A stretch of 64,000 nt of DNA from Mesostigma viride (lineage: Eukaryota; Streptophyta; Mesostigmatophyceae; Mesostigmatales; Mesostigmataceae). Positions 1-9,884 of this stretch are shown here, piece by piece (the stretch's first letter is position 1; each line of letters begins with the position of its first letter). Made by a program: the position numbers and the translations under genes. The stretch covers positions 1 through 64,000 of the forward strand of contig RPFO01001698.1 in NCBI GenBank assembly GCA_009746045.1. The letters run 5' to 3'. Below the pieces are notes generated by a model. It did no database searches. It worked only from the letters and a program-made list of their open reading frames with translations, and was not told the DNA's origin.

Positions 1-1135
1 TCAACAATGGTACTTTCCACGGCGACCGATCGAATGTTTGTTGCGTAACTACCAAGGACCGATACGGCCCAAAGTGGTGGCGAATTTCGTACTTGAAGTT
101 CCGCACGAGACAGACTGACTGACTTGTTACGAGCTGACCACCGGCCCAACACGTAATGTACCTACAGAAGTACAGAACGTAAAAGGGGCCTGGCTGTGTA
201 GTGTATACGTGCGAAGGTGGCCATGGCGGTGCGCGTTCCATGAAAACTTGCCTAATTTGTCGGCCGAAATGCAAAAAAGTTATGGAGATCGATGCTGTAT
301 GAAAGATACTCCAAAAGATGTTTTGTTGACGAAATATGCATTAGGTATGAAAGACCGCTGCCCTTCTTTAACCCACGGTTGCGAGGGGGTCTGATTCGCA
401 AATCTGGCCGCGATGAATATATTAGATTGGCTTCTTGCCAGAGTGATAGCCAAGATTCCTGGTATTGAACGACGCAGAAGGGAGGGGTTTAAAGTGAGGA
501 AATAGGAATCAAGCGAATTAGCTTTGATTTGTGGCCATTTCCGGTTTCCTTCGGAGGTAAAGTAAGCAGGCCTGCGCGAAGCGCATTCCAGCCTGCCATG
601 GTTAACTCGCTTTCCTCGCGTGCCAGGCAGGTAATCAGGCCTGCTGCGGAAGGCTCTTTTTCTGCACCTCATCTACCAATCTGTTTGCGCTTGAACAGTC
701 CGTTATGGCTTGGTTTTAGCGTCATCTCCGGGATGTTCTTACCGTTTTGTTCGCCGTTTTGTTTCCTCGCCAAATTTCCCGCAGCTTTTGCTATTTTGAC
801 TAACGTTTCCGGTGGCGTGCTTGTAAGATTGTCGAGAACTGGCCAGGAAGACATTGATTTTGCTGCACGTGCTTCATTTATTTTTTAAAGTTTGTATTAG
901 AGAGTCTATATTGCGTAGTCAGGAAACCGACCTGACCTGCCTGGTGGCGGCGTCCTTGTTCCAAGAAGCGTGCAAAAGACTGGTCAGTTTCTAGGCGTTA
1001 TTGCTGTTATTAACGGCATTGCTACATTTTAATCAGATTTTACTTTTCTCAGCATGCCATCTGCAAATTTTGTGGTCCATGCCTTACATGCATTCAGGCG
1101 TGCTGAATGCCTTGTAATCCATAAGCCCCGTGCTT
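1..1135. other. Gene-free left flank
   Basis: I see no convincing gene here. The base composition is mixed, unlike the GC-rich, gene-dense DNA that begins near 5.17 kb, and open frames are short with no recognisable domain. I interpret it as host chromosomal DNA next to the viral segment, by inference from composition and gene density only. Confidence 0.5.
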
Positions 1136-1735
1136 TGTGGATGGTGGTTGGACATTACTGTAGGAGGTGATGGCGTATGTGCGTGGATGGTGCTTGAATG
1201 GTGGGGGGCTGCAGCAATGCGTGTGTGGATGGTGGTTGGATGGCGAGGGATTGCTGCCATGCATGCACTAATGGTTGTTTGATGGTGGTGGGCTGCAGCC
1301 ATGTGTGCGTGGATGATGGTTGGATGGTGGGGGGTTGCAGCCATGTGTTGTGCGTGGATGGTGGTTGGATTGTGGGGGGTTCAGCCATGCATGCGTGGAT
1401 GGTGGTTGGATGGTGAGGTTTTGCTGCCATGCATGCGTGCCGATGGTGGTTTGATGGTGGGGGGTTGCAGCCATGTGTGCGTGGATGGTGGTTGGAAGAT
1501 GGGGGGTTGCAGCCATGTGTGCGTGGATGGTGGTTGGATGGTGGGGGGTGCAGCCATGCATGCGTGGATGGTGGTTGGATGGTGGGGGGATGCTGCCATG
1601 CATGCATTAATGGTTGTTTGATGGTGGTGGGCTGCAGCCATGTGTGCGTGGATGATGGTTTGATAGTGGGGGGTTGCAGCCATGCGTGCGTGGATGGTAG
1701 TTGGATGATGGGGGTGTAGGGAGTCCTTGATGGTG
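1136..1735. repeat. G-rich minisatellite, ~42-bp unit
   Basis: About thirteen imperfect head-to-tail copies of a ~42-bp unit built from ATGGTGGTTGGATGGTGGGG and GCAGCCATGCATGCGTGG. The period can be read from GCAGCCATG at 1467 and 1509. The open frames on both strands are artefacts of the repeat. An inverted array of the same unit lies at 2255-2432. Confidence 0.9.
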
Positions 1736-1835
1736 GGGATGTAGGGACTTCTTGATACTTCTAAGTCATGGATTATAATTAATGGATTAAAGTAAGCTTA
1801 CTGATTAAATGAGACGAAATTTAGTTCAATTGACA

Positions 1836-2180
1836 ATTGACAATTGACAATTGAATTGACAATTCAATTGACAATTCAATTGACAATTCAATTGACAACT
1901 CAATTGACAATTCAATTGACAACTCAATTGACAGTTCAATTGACAATTCAATTCAATCAATTCAATTCAATTCAATTCAATTCAATTCAATTCAATTCAA
2001 TTCAATTCAATTCAATTCAATTCAATTCAATTCAATTCAATTCAATTCAATTCAATTCAATTCAATTCAATTCAATTCAATTCAATTCAATTCAATTCAA
2101 TTCAATTCAATTCAATTCAATTCAATTCAATTCAATTCAAGTCAATTCAAGTCAGTTCAGTTCAATTCAATTCTATTCAA
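1836..2180. repeat. AATTC/TTGACAATTCAA microsatellite
   Basis: The left part (to ~1950) consists of TTGACAATTCAA-type units. The right part is an almost perfect (TTCAA)n run of about forty copies. The long open frame across it is low-complexity and not a gene. The tract separates the two inverted minisatellite arrays. Confidence 0.95.
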
Positions 2181-2254
2181 TTTAAATAATTCAATTCAAC
2201 TTCGCATAGTCTAGCCGTAAATTTCTTGGATCATGAACAATGGGCAGTTGCAAC

Positions 2255-2432
2255 CACCATCCATGCACGCATGGCTGCACCCCCCCACCATCCCACCACC
2301 ATCCACGCATGCATGGCTGCAACCCCCCACCATCCCACCACCATCCATGCACACATGGCAGCAAATCCTCACCATCCAACCACTATTTATCCACGCACGC
2401 TAGCTGCAGCCCCCAACCATCCAACCATCACA
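2255..2432. repeat. Inverted copy of the 42-bp minisatellite
   Basis: CACCATCCATGCACGCATGG and CCCCCCACCATCCCACCACC units are the reverse complement of the 1136-1735 array, about four copies. With the microsatellite between them, the two arrays form a large inverted-repeat arrangement. Just downstream (~2430-2450) is CCCTAAACCCTAAA, resembling the Arabidopsis-type telomere unit but only two units long. Confidence 0.85.
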
Positions 2433-2516
2433 ACCCTAAACCCTAAACAGTTGTAAGCCCAGCTCAGCATCTTATAATCCTCCTCCTCCTGGCTAAACTG
2501 TTTATTTTGACATGAC

Positions 2517-3300
2517 ATGGCCAGCATACTGACTGGCACATTATGCCCATGGTTTGTCACCAAGATTTTCTATCACCCGTATAAGCTTGAAAGCACCCTT
2601 GAAGCAGCCCATGGCCAAACAATCACGCAATATGAACGTAGCAAAAGAATAAATAACATCTATGAATGTTATTCAACGCATTTAGCGTTAGAAACATGCA
2701 CTACCACACCATGGTGTGGCATTTGCATGGTAAAAAAAGAGGGCTTTAGAGAGGGCCAGGCAACGGTCGAGAAAGATCATCAAGGCTGAAAAGTGACAAC
2801 GCCTCACAAGATTAAATTCATTTACAAACGTCAGGAAACCATGGGGGAACGATAAACCAGCCATACCTTGCATGGCTAACGTTACCTTGGCCCAGGCAGT
2901 GCCCGCAAAAGCGGCACTTTGCGGCACACAAGCTGTGATGTGACAGGGTGGTCAAAATCGTCACATCTTTACTGCCGCTGCCTATATTCAACGACGATGC
3001 ATGATAACAAGTAATTAAATAAACCTAGACACCCGCCGGGTTGCGCCGTAAAGCACTTGTAGTAATCAATTCCGTCGAACCTGCCTGATCGCAGTTTTTC
3101 CCAGCAAGAACACTGACGGCACGTGGTAAATCGCATCCCCGCGAGCTAAAAATTGATCCGAATCATATTTGGGACGTATAAGCTCTATTTCCTGAGTTTG
3201 GCCGGGAAATTCGTCCGCAAACGTACAGTAAATTGCAAGCACGGGTGCAAAGCCGCCATGGCTAAGTCGTGCATTTCCGAAACGCGCACGGTGCCAATTC
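2517..3300. repeat. Diverged partial copy of the dispersed element at 26946-28645
   Basis: This stretch aligns by eye with ~27640-28410, inside the transposon in the metalloprotease gene. Shared blocks include GATGGCCAGCA-type starts, TTACCTTGGCCCAGGC, CCTGATCGCAGTTTTT, CCAGCAAGAACGCTG-like sequence and CAAGCCGCCATGGC-like sequence, in the same order with indels between them. No terminal repeats are visible, so it is a fragment. Its presence outside the viral part shows the element is a resident repeat of the chromosome. Confidence 0.75.
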
Positions 3301-3310
3301 ACGCACTTCA

Positions 3311-3715
3311 GGTTGCACGGTGTGGTCGTGCGATTCTGAGAAGTGCGCACCCGGGGGGAAACCGGCCCCTTGCGCACTCCCTAGTTACGCACTCCCTAGT
3401 AAAGTCGATAGATTGCGTACCTACACCTTTGGAAATGGCATTGTTTTCTTTCAAACGCACACTCCAGGTTGCGCGCGGTGTGGTTGTGCGATTCTGAGAA
3501 GTGCGCACCCGGGGGGAAACCGGCCCCTTGCGCACTCCCTAGTTACGCACTCCCTAGTAAAGTCGATAGATTGCGTACCTACACCTTTGGAAATGGCATT
3601 GTTTTCTTTCAAACGCACACTCCAGGTTGCGCGCGGTGTGGTCGTGCGATTCTGAGAAGTGCGCACCCGGGGGAAAACCGGCCCCTTGAGCACGCAAGTC
3701 GGTAGATTGCGTACC
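3311..3715. repeat. ~158-bp tandem repeat, about 2.5 copies
   Basis: The sequence starting GGTTGCACGGTGTGGTCGTG at 3311 recurs at 3467 and 3625, giving a period of 156-158 bp. Copies one and two are nearly identical, including the CGCACTCCCTAGT doublet; the third is truncated. The internal open frames simply follow the repeat. Confidence 0.9.
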
Positions 3716-3892
3716 TTGGGAGACGGCATTATTAGTACTTACATATGTGTCAGAGACGGTATTAGTACATAAGTGTCAGATGAGGGTACACATGTATCGG
3801 CTTCGTTGTGGATCACGCCACTAAAATGACTAAATACAGTAAGATAAGCTTACATACCAAGCGCCGACACTTAGCGTGTGGCATGGCAGTAC

Positions 3893-4075
3893 ATAGACCG
3901 AAGTGGAGCGTGACCCACAACGACGTTGTGGGTCACGCCACCACATAGATGTAGATACCAAGCGCCGACACGGCGTGTGGCAGTAGACCGAAGTGGAGCG
4001 TGACCCACAACGACGTTGTGGGTCACGCCACTAGCTACATACCAACGACACTTAGCGTGTGGCAGACTGGTAGTA
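3893..4075. repeat. 90-bp direct repeat with perfect hairpins
   Basis: TAGACCGAAGTGGAGCG and what follows occur twice, 90 bp apart. Each copy holds a hairpin, CGTGACCCACAAC-GAC-GTTGTGGGTCACG, at 3909-3937 and 3999-4027. The motif GACACTTAGCGTGTGGCA also recurs around both. It looks like a degenerate tandem or foldback repeat; no coding potential is seen. Confidence 0.85.
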
Positions 4076-4280
4076 GAGCATGTACCGGGCTGTTTCTACT
4101 ACATAATACACCCGGCGTGTACACCTGTGTACACCCGTAGTGTACACCCGTGTGCACCCACTTACAGGCGGACTTGTGGATGATCAATTATATTTGTTCC
4201 TTTTAAAAATGATGATTTAATGTTTATAAATTGCAAGCTAAGATCAAGTGATGATGTATTGTAATTGTTGTACTATCTCC

Positions 4281-4360
4281 GACAGGACAACAGCTATCTA
4301 TCAATGACCGACAGGACAAACAGCTATCTATCATCATTGATAGATAGCTGTTGTCCTGTC
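4281..4360. repeat. Hairpin with direct and inverted GACAGGACAACAGCTATC
   Basis: GACAGGACAACAGCTATCTA at 4281 is repeated directly at about 4310 and then inverted at about 4335-4360, so the second and third copies can form a long stem with a very short loop. Nothing suggests a gene. Confidence 0.85.
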
Positions 4361-5173
4361 GTACGTACACGTGTATGTAGTATGTAATGCGTGCGCCGGA
4401 CGAGGGTACACGCCGGTTCACGATGATCAAGTGTGAAAAATACGTACACCGCGCCCACAAATTTTTTGGTACATGCACGTTATCAAAGAGACAACCAGCG
4501 CAGGCCAGAAATCGGGAGAATCCGGACCATGGTAGCTCGAGCCTGCCGTTATCTTTTCCGCGTTTTCGAGTCGTTCAGGATGATGAAGATGAATGGTGAT
4601 GGAAATGTGTATCCTTGTGCATTGAAATTATGGCTGGCTTACGTGTGGAGCGACGTTATGCACGTCCGATCCACGATTAGTACTTTACATATTAATGTGA
4701 GGATTTCGCACAAGCCATCGTCAATGATGCTATGCTTTCAGTACATATAAACAGTCCAAGCGAACACATTATATTTCATGAGCCTGTCGGGCAAAATTAA
4801 TTTTGGCGTGTATGCCAAATTTTAACACGTCGATATGCCATGGCGGACCTGGTACTACGTACTGTACGTACCGGTGGCAGCCCTTACGCACCTTTCGTAA
4901 ATACGAGGAAGCCAGACGTAATAACTGAGGATCGATCAATTTCAGACTTCTGACTTCCGCCGCATCCTTTTTAACCGCAACGCGTCAGTTCATTATTGGC
5001 CCCTACATCGAGGGTACCCCATGTTTGTTGCGTTTCTCCCTCGTTGCGGAACCGCAAAATCGGTGAGTGCCTTTTGCGGAACTGGCTATGGCGATTCTTC
5101 CTGACCCCGTATCTTTCTGTAGACATAAGCTTTTACGCAACGGAAGGTGGCGTTGGGTAGCCCTACACTTCCT
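4361..5173. other. Gene-free sequence up to the viral boundary
   Basis: No credible coding sequence. Composition is still AT-balanced. At about 5170-5240 it changes abruptly to GC-rich DNA with long minus-strand reading frames. I place the host/virus junction there. No direct repeat or terminal sequence marks the junction clearly. Confidence 0.4.
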
Positions 5174-5950
5174 TCATATAAATACGTCATTTAATTTTTT
5201 TTGATTAGTTGCGTAACTAGTTGCGTTACCGCGGGTTGGTACTGTACAGCTCTTCGTGCGTTTGCTCTCGACGGCCGCCCGGCCGCGCGATACGAGCTCG
5301 GCGATCCGCGTGCGACCGTCCGAATGACGGTCCCAGCACTCCGTCGCGAGCACAATGAGCGGGTGCAGCGCAGGAAAACAGTACTTCCCTTGCTGCATCG
5401 GACGGCGGGTGCCGAGCGTCAGCATCATCAACACGAACGAACCCTCCTCCAATCCCAACGCGTCCAAGAATATCCACGAGAGAGAATGCGCCACGCGCTG
5501 AGACTCGAGACGATCGACCATGTCCGCGATCCGCGTGAGCGGCGCCAGCGGTTTGCACTCCGCCCTCGGTTCCATCGACAAGGGAAGCAACATGCGAGCC
5601 GCCAGGTAGTGGTCCTCGGTGAACATGGCCACCTGGTCGGGCTGCAGCAGCGAGTGGACGAACAGGTCCGTGATGTCGTCCCCTCGCCCCTTGTGCGCCC
5701 GGACCACTTCCGAGAACACGTCGAAGTAGCGTTCCAGGGCGTATCGCAACGACTGGCGCTCGATCAGCATGGACCGGATGCGCTCCGTGTCCTCCTCGCA
5801 TTCCGTGTAGACGAACTCGTACCGCATGTCCCGCTCCTTGCGGACCGCCGCGCCGGGATCGCACTCGACCCCGAACGCCGTCTCGACATTGGCCAGACTC
5901 GACTGGTCCATGCGTTCCGCGATGCAGCTCCAGGCCTCGAAAGAGTCCAT
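5174..5950 (-). CDS. Unknown viral protein, 258 aa, at the boundary
   Basis: Starts at an ATG only 11 bases after the stop of the upstream zinc-finger gene, so it is either the second gene of a tight pair or the C-terminal part of the same protein after a frame change near 5960. The product is a soluble, mostly helical protein with several Cys and a central acidic region (FVYTECEEDTERIRSML). I recognise no family. The last ~25 residues (TKSCTVPTRG to the stop) are encoded where composition changes, so the original viral C-terminus may have been lost and replaced by read-through into flanking DNA. Confidence 0.55.
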   Translation of the reverse strand: MDSFEAWSCIAERMDQSSLANVETAFGVECDPGAAVRKERDMRYEFVYTECEEDTERIRSMLIERQSLRYALERYFDVFSEVVRAHKGRGDDITDLFVHSLLQPDQVAMFTEDHYLAARMLLPLSMEPRAECKPLAPLTRIADMVDRLESQRVAHSLSWIFLDALGLEEGSFVLMMLTLGTRRPMQQGKYCFPALHPLIVLATECWDRHSDGRTRIAELVSRGRAAVESKRTKSCTVPTRGNATSYATNQKKLNDVFI

Positions 5951-5961
5951 CGCCGTGTCGG

Positions 5962-6810
5962 TCAGCGAAGGGAAACGTTTTCGATGGAGATGAACGAACG
6001 CCCCATCGAACCCCGCATCCCCGATTCCGCCTCCTCGTCGATCGACTCGTCCTCCCCGTCCCCGCCCCCGTCGTCGTCGTCGCCCTCGTCGCCCTCCGAC
6101 TCCTCGTCCGGGTCCGGGAGGTTCACGTACTCCTGCCCCGCCTCGCACCGCTCCCAGCGGAGACAATTGTTGTCGTTGCCCGACGCCCAGATCCCGTGCA
6201 GACGGGCGCTGTTCACGAGCATGCGACACTGCGTCGACGAGAACGGGCAGATCGACTCGTGGAGAGGGATCTCCGACAATCGCGCCACGTGGGTGCACCC
6301 GTCGCCGTTCAGGAAGAAACGACACGGAAAAAAGGCGCACTCGACGCGGTGCTTGCCTACATCTTTCCGCAACACCGTCTCGGAACACCCGTGCACGCGA
6401 TTCGGACATTCTAGACGCTCGTGGGGACACCCTCCGTCCTTCCTGTGCTGCGTGACCTCCTCCACGCTCCCCTGGAACTCGCACCCGCGCTCGAAGTTGG
6501 CGCACTTGCGCTTGACCAGCGACGTGATCCGGCCCAGCGTCACGAGGTGCTGCACGCGGTACCGGTGCCACGGGGCGCGACACAGGATGCACTTGCCCGT
6601 GACGGCGGCGACCACGCCCCCGCGCCGTTTCTGTTTCGAGATCAGCTCCCTCGAACACGGCTTGTTGCAGAGGATCGCCTCGCACTTACCGCCCTCCACC
6701 CTCGTGCGGCACTCGATGACCACCGGATCGTTCAACACGCACATGCAAACGTGACATTGGAGATCGTCGGACGCCACCTGCACGTGGCGACAATCCTCCG
6801 TGCAATCCAT
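5962..6810 (-). CDS. TRAF/RING-type zinc-finger protein
   Basis: A 282-aa protein with an N-terminal RING-like cluster (CHVCMC at about residue 19, then CNKPC and CILC near residue 75) and two TRAF-type zinc-finger repeats at about residues 100-170, seen as C..F..GC...H...CPH and ECPNRVHGC...H...C. The C-terminal third is a long Asp/Glu run. By family knowledge such proteins act as E3 ubiquitin ligases or adaptors, and giant viruses often carry them. A ligase role is inferred, not shown. The AT-rich stretch 6811-6876 with a T6 tract is the likely promoter. A frame change at the C-terminus could join it to the next gene. Confidence 0.8.
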   Translation of the reverse strand: MDCTEDCRHVQVASDDLQCHVCMCVLNDPVVIECRTRVEGGKCEAILCNKPCSRELISKQKRRGGVVAAVTGKCILCRAPWHRYRVQHLVTLGRITSLVKRKCANFERGCEFQGSVEEVTQHRKDGGCPHERLECPNRVHGCSETVLRKDVGKHRVECAFFPCRFFLNGDGCTHVARLSEIPLHESICPFSSTQCRMLVNSARLHGIWASGNDNNCLRWERCEAGQEYVNLPDPDEESEGDEGDDDDGGGDGEDESIDEEAESGMRGSMGRSFISIENVSLR

Positions 6811-6876
6811 GGTTCGCTAGTCTACCCAGTTCCAGACTTTTTTATTCGTGGGAAATAAACGCGTGCTTTTATTATT

Positions 6877-7092
6877 ATGGACATATTAGCTCATTGTCAT
6901 CCGATTCACAACAACATTGTCGTCCTCCCGATCACGGGGGAGTGGATCGACGCGTACGGGAGTTACATCGACCGGCCGGACCTGGGCATCCACTTTTTCG
7001 TCGAGGACATGAGGCGAGAGGCTCAGTCCTCCTCCTCTTCCTCTTCCTCTTCCTCGCCCTCTTCCTCGGCCTCCTCCTCGGCCTCCGGGTGA
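6877..7092 (+). CDS. Possible small protein, 71 aa (doubtful)
   Basis: An ATG follows TGCTTTTATTATT. The first ~50 residues (MDILAHCHPIHNN onward) lie in an otherwise unexplained 212-bp gap and read like normal protein. The Ser-rich tail is the shadow of the Glu-rich end of the minus-strand gene. It could be an overlapping convergent gene or chance. Confidence 0.25.
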   Translation: MDILAHCHPIHNNIVVLPITGEWIDAYGSYIDRPDLGIHFFVEDMRREAQSSSSSSSSSSPSSSASSSASG

Positions 7093-7496
7093 CCCGCGTC
7101 CTCGTCCTCATCGGCCTTCCTCTTCTTCTTGGTCACGCGGCACAGCGACGGGACTTCGGTCACCTCGGGCTCCATGAGGAAGTTCAGACACTCCTCGCAC
7201 CGACCGGGCTCGTTCTCGAAGAACTTTTCCAGGCGACTCGGAAGGACGTCCTTGAGCGACGTCTTCTTCTTGCGAGTCTTCACCACGAGCTTGTCGTCCC
7301 GCCCCGAGATGTTGCAGGCGTCGACGCCGGCCTTCGTCATGGAGTCCAGGATTTCGACGGACAACGTCCGCTTGCGTTTTCGGTGGGGCGCGAGGCTCTT
7401 GCTCGTCTGGCGGAGGATGTCGTCCACTTCGATGAACTCGGACGTCATGGATCGCATCTTCTTGCGCCACTCCTCGAGCTGGTACGCGCCCTCCAT
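7023..7496 (-). CDS. Small protein with Cys pair and acidic tail
   Basis: 157 aa, intact, ATG start. A basic middle section (KRKRTLS, KTRKKKTS) is followed by a CEEC motif near residue 110 and a terminal run of about 25 Glu/Asp. No family recognised. Mixed basic and acidic low-complexity ends are common in DNA-associated viral proteins, so a chromatin or transcription role is possible but only a guess. Confidence 0.7.
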   Translation of the reverse strand: MEGAYQLEEWRKKMRSMTSEFIEVDDILRQTSKSLAPHRKRKRTLSVEILDSMTKAGVDACNISGRDDKLVVKTRKKKTSLKDVLPSRLEKFFENEPGRCEECLNFLMEPEVTEVPSLCRVTKKKRKADEDEDAGHPEAEEEAEEEGEEEEEEEEED

Positions 7497-7541
7497 TGCT
7501 TATGTAGTCACCCGGACGATTTTGCGTGTGCCTCGAACGCA

Positions 7542-7820
7542 CTAGAGACCGGTGAGCTCGGCGTTGAACCCGGGAGCCCCGCGGACGGCGTTTTGTGCTC
7601 CTCGAGAGGGCTCGCCCATCATGCCGAACGACTCGGTCGCGTTCACCAGGGGGACGCCGTACACCGTCGTGTCGGCGTCGGCGAGGCTAGGGAGCTCGTA
7701 ACGGGGGTCGAACTGCATCGTCACGGGGCGGGGGAACGCGCCGATCGACCCGTTCCACTTGGCGTTGGCCATGACGCCCGTCGTCGCCAGGTTCATCTGG
7801 CCGAACATGCTCAGGTCCAT
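7542..7820 (-). CDS. Unknown 92-aa protein, likely structural
   Basis: The ATG overlaps the stop of the upstream gene within ATGGACCTGA, so the two are either translationally coupled or one protein split by an indel. Composition is rich in Gly, Ala, Pro and Met with no charged clusters, as in capsid-associated small proteins. No domain recognised. Confidence 0.55.
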   Translation of the reverse strand: MDLSMFGQMNLATTGVMANAKWNGSIGAFPRPVTMQFDPRYELPSLADADTTVYGVPLVNATESFGMMGEPSRGAQNAVRGAPGFNAELTGL

Positions 7821-8208
7821 GGGGCGGGCGTGTACTCGCGGAGGCTCTGGATGCCGGTGAAAGGCAGGTCCTTCCGGTTGCTCGTGACGGCCAGGATGCC
7901 CTCCCCCTGCTTCAGGAGCAAGCCCATGACGTCCTCCGCGGACGGGAGGAGGTCGGTCGCGAACTGCATCTGCGCGTCAAACCCGCTCCCGATCTGGCTC
8001 AGACGGGGCGCGGCGCGCGTGTCGATGCCGTACACGTTGTCGTACTCGTCCGACGGGATCAGACGCGTCTCCGTGCCGACCTGCTGCGAGGAACGCATCG
8101 TCTCGAACTCCGGGTCGACGCACAGCTCGGGAACACCTGCGGCCGCTCGCGAGCGCCGATGAAACTGTCCGACTGCCCTCTCGCGGCGTTGCAATAGGAG
8201 GTGGACAT
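7811..8208 (-). CDS. Unknown protein, frame change near 8140
   Basis: The start is the ATG of MSTSYCNAARGQ at 8208. Reading stays in this frame to about ARERPQ, then continues one frame over from VPELCVDPEFETM to the stop at 7811. The product is ~131 aa with no recognised domain. It overlaps the following gene by 10 bases and may form one polypeptide with it (about 220 aa in total). Confidence 0.55.
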
Positions 8209-8240
8209 CTTCGACGTATAACTGTGTGCCGAGAGATTTT

Positions 8241-8705
8241 TCACGACCAACGCGTCTTCCCGCCTCGGGGCTTACCGGTCAGCGGGAACTTGGAAGGGAC
8301 CTTCCACTTGGGCGCGGGCAGACCCTCGTCCTCGCATTCCCACCTCGTCTCCAACGCATAGCCCATCCGCAAGATCTCCTCCTCTTTGCGTATCGTGCGG
8401 ATGTACAGCTCGCCGTGGTAGCAGTTCTTGACGGGGTGCTCGGTGAAGAACCCGAACTTGTCCGGGTTCCCGTGCCAAAAGTCCCCGTGGTATTCGAACA
8501 CCGTAGGGGGGTCGGTGTCCGACGTGAACCCGTCGACGTATAACGGCTTGCCTTTGGACGTGAATAAAACCTTTTCGCCGCCGTTCCCGGCGTGCTGTAT
8601 CTTGATCCCTCGCTCGCGTTCCACGGATTCCAACCACCTCCTGCATTTGGACACATGCTGACTCACGCAGACCAGCCTCGCGTAGGAACTCGCTCTCGCT
8701 GCCAT
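8241..8705 (-). CDS. PD-(D/E)XK (Vsr-like) nuclease
   Basis: An intact 154-aa protein. The core VDGF...VFEYHGDFWHGNP at about residues 57-82 has the D...E-x-hG-x-WHG arrangement of Vsr-type and related restriction-endonuclease-fold enzymes encoded by large viruses and mobile elements, followed by a helix with KEEEILRMGY. Such enzymes nick or cut DNA for repair, recombination or defence. The substrate here is unknown. Its neighbours are unrelated viral genes, and it is one of three nuclease-type genes in the window (with those at 10.7 and 41.3 kb). Confidence 0.75.
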   Translation of the reverse strand: MAARASSYARLVCVSQHVSKCRRWLESVERERGIKIQHAGNGGEKVLFTSKGKPLYVDGFTSDTDPPTVFEYHGDFWHGNPDKFGFFTEHPVKNCYHGELYIRTIRKEEEILRMGYALETRWECEDEGLPAPKWKVPSKFPLTGKPRGGKTRWS

Positions 8706-8817
8706 GGTTCGTCTCGATTGTGTGGTCGAGAGTCGCCGTCGCGACTAAATCGTTACGAGACGCGATTACTTTGCGCGGTCCGCGAACGCGATCTAGAAAA
8801 CGACACCGACACGTCCA

Positions 8818-9386
8818 TCAGACGAGTTGGAACGTGAAATTGATCTCCTTCGTCGGATCCCCGTCGCCGCCCCTCCCTAGATGCCGTTTCATGAGGGACA
8901 GCCACGTCGACGTGTGGCCGTAGTTGACGTCCGACACGTCCCGGACGTCTTCCTCGCCGTCGATCAGGTGCAGCATCTCGTGCGCGACCGCCCCCGCGAG
9001 GATCAGAGGGACGTGTTTCGGCATGTCCACGCCGTCCTGGGTATACTTGCATCCGCTTCTCAACATTTCCGGAAGACTCGAAGCCCAATAGTCGGGGTTC
9101 AGGACGATGCGCGGCTCGTCCTCGTCCACGCTGAACGCGAACGTCTCTTTCAGTCGGTCGCGCGTCCGCGGACTAAGTCCGGGCTCTTCTTGGAACAGTT
9201 CGTCCAACAAGAGGACGCGAGGTGTCAACGGATACCCCGATCGGAAGAACGTGCGGCTGATTTCTTTCGTCATCGCCGCCAACCCCGGGTCGCGCGCCAA
9301 GATCCCGTCGATGTTGGGCGCCCTTTTCAACCGGGGCGGTAGATCGCATCTAACGCCGCCTCGAGTTGCTTCCACTTGCGTTTCAT
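8818..9386 (-). CDS. HExxH zinc metalloprotease-like protein, frame change near 9335
   Basis: Starts MKRKWKQLEAALDAIYRP at 9386, then loses one base in a CCCC run near 9335 and continues LKRAPNIDGILARD to the stop at 8818, about 189 aa. AHEMLHLIDGEED carries the HExxH zinc/catalytic motif, followed about 25 residues later by NYGHTSTW, which could provide the third ligand, as in SprT/WLM-like proteases. A DNA-protein-crosslink protease role is known for that superfamily but is inference here. A second HExxH gene is the interrupted one at 26-29 kb. Confidence 0.7.
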
Positions 9387-9421
9387 GACATTGCACCGTA
9401 TCCCGCGCGATTGTCGACCCC

Positions 9422-9873
9422 TCACGAAGCGCACACCTGGTTCATGAGCGCGTCGAGCGGTTTGAGGACGTACAGGAACAAGGCCGAGTACGCCGCGGTC
9501 GATGCGACGATCGGGATCGCGTGGCCGGCGATCGACCATCCCGGGAAGTACGACAGGTGGAAACCGGACGCGGCCACGAGCAGACCTATCGTCAACCGGC
9601 GATCGCGCCCGCGTACACGAACTTCCTGTCGCTGCTAATGTGCTTGTTGTACTCGCGAGTCCAACGCACGGCCGCGAGGTTTCCTACGCCTAACACGATC
9701 ATGACTAGGAATATGACCCATTCCGTGTGCGCCGGCTGGGCCGGGACGCCCACGGAACGGACGGCGGACAAGTACAATGGCAACAACGCGCCCATGGGGG
9801 CAGAGGAACCCACCAAAAAGGATTTTATTAGGGAATCGGATAACATCGGTTCGATAATACTACATACGGACAT
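9422..9873 (-). CDS. Polytopic membrane protein, frame change near 9598
   Basis: Begins MSVCSIIEPMLSDS at 9873. Hydrophobic segments include PMGALLPLYLSAV and WVIFLVMIVLGVGNLAAV. After AGAIA the frame moves by one base and continues RLTIGLLVAASGFHLSYF, then GHAIPIVASTAAYSALFLYV, ending MNQVCAS. That gives roughly four membrane spans in ~150 aa. Small multi-span proteins of this kind are usual in the inner membrane of these virions; function unknown. It starts 12 bases after the previous gene's stop. Confidence 0.65.
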
Positions 9874-9884
9874 ATATTTTCCGC

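Noticed and set aside
1844-2185. Long open frame over the TTCAA repeat
   Set aside because: It only reflects a five-base repeat, which is open in all frames when its unit lacks stops.
2430-2452. Telomere
   Set aside because: Only about two CCCTAAA units, internal in the sequence; at most a weak hint of host type.
5201-6754. 517-codon plus-strand frame
   Set aside because: It mirrors the zinc-finger gene and its neighbour on the minus strand; composition is Arg/Ser-rich and no domain appears.
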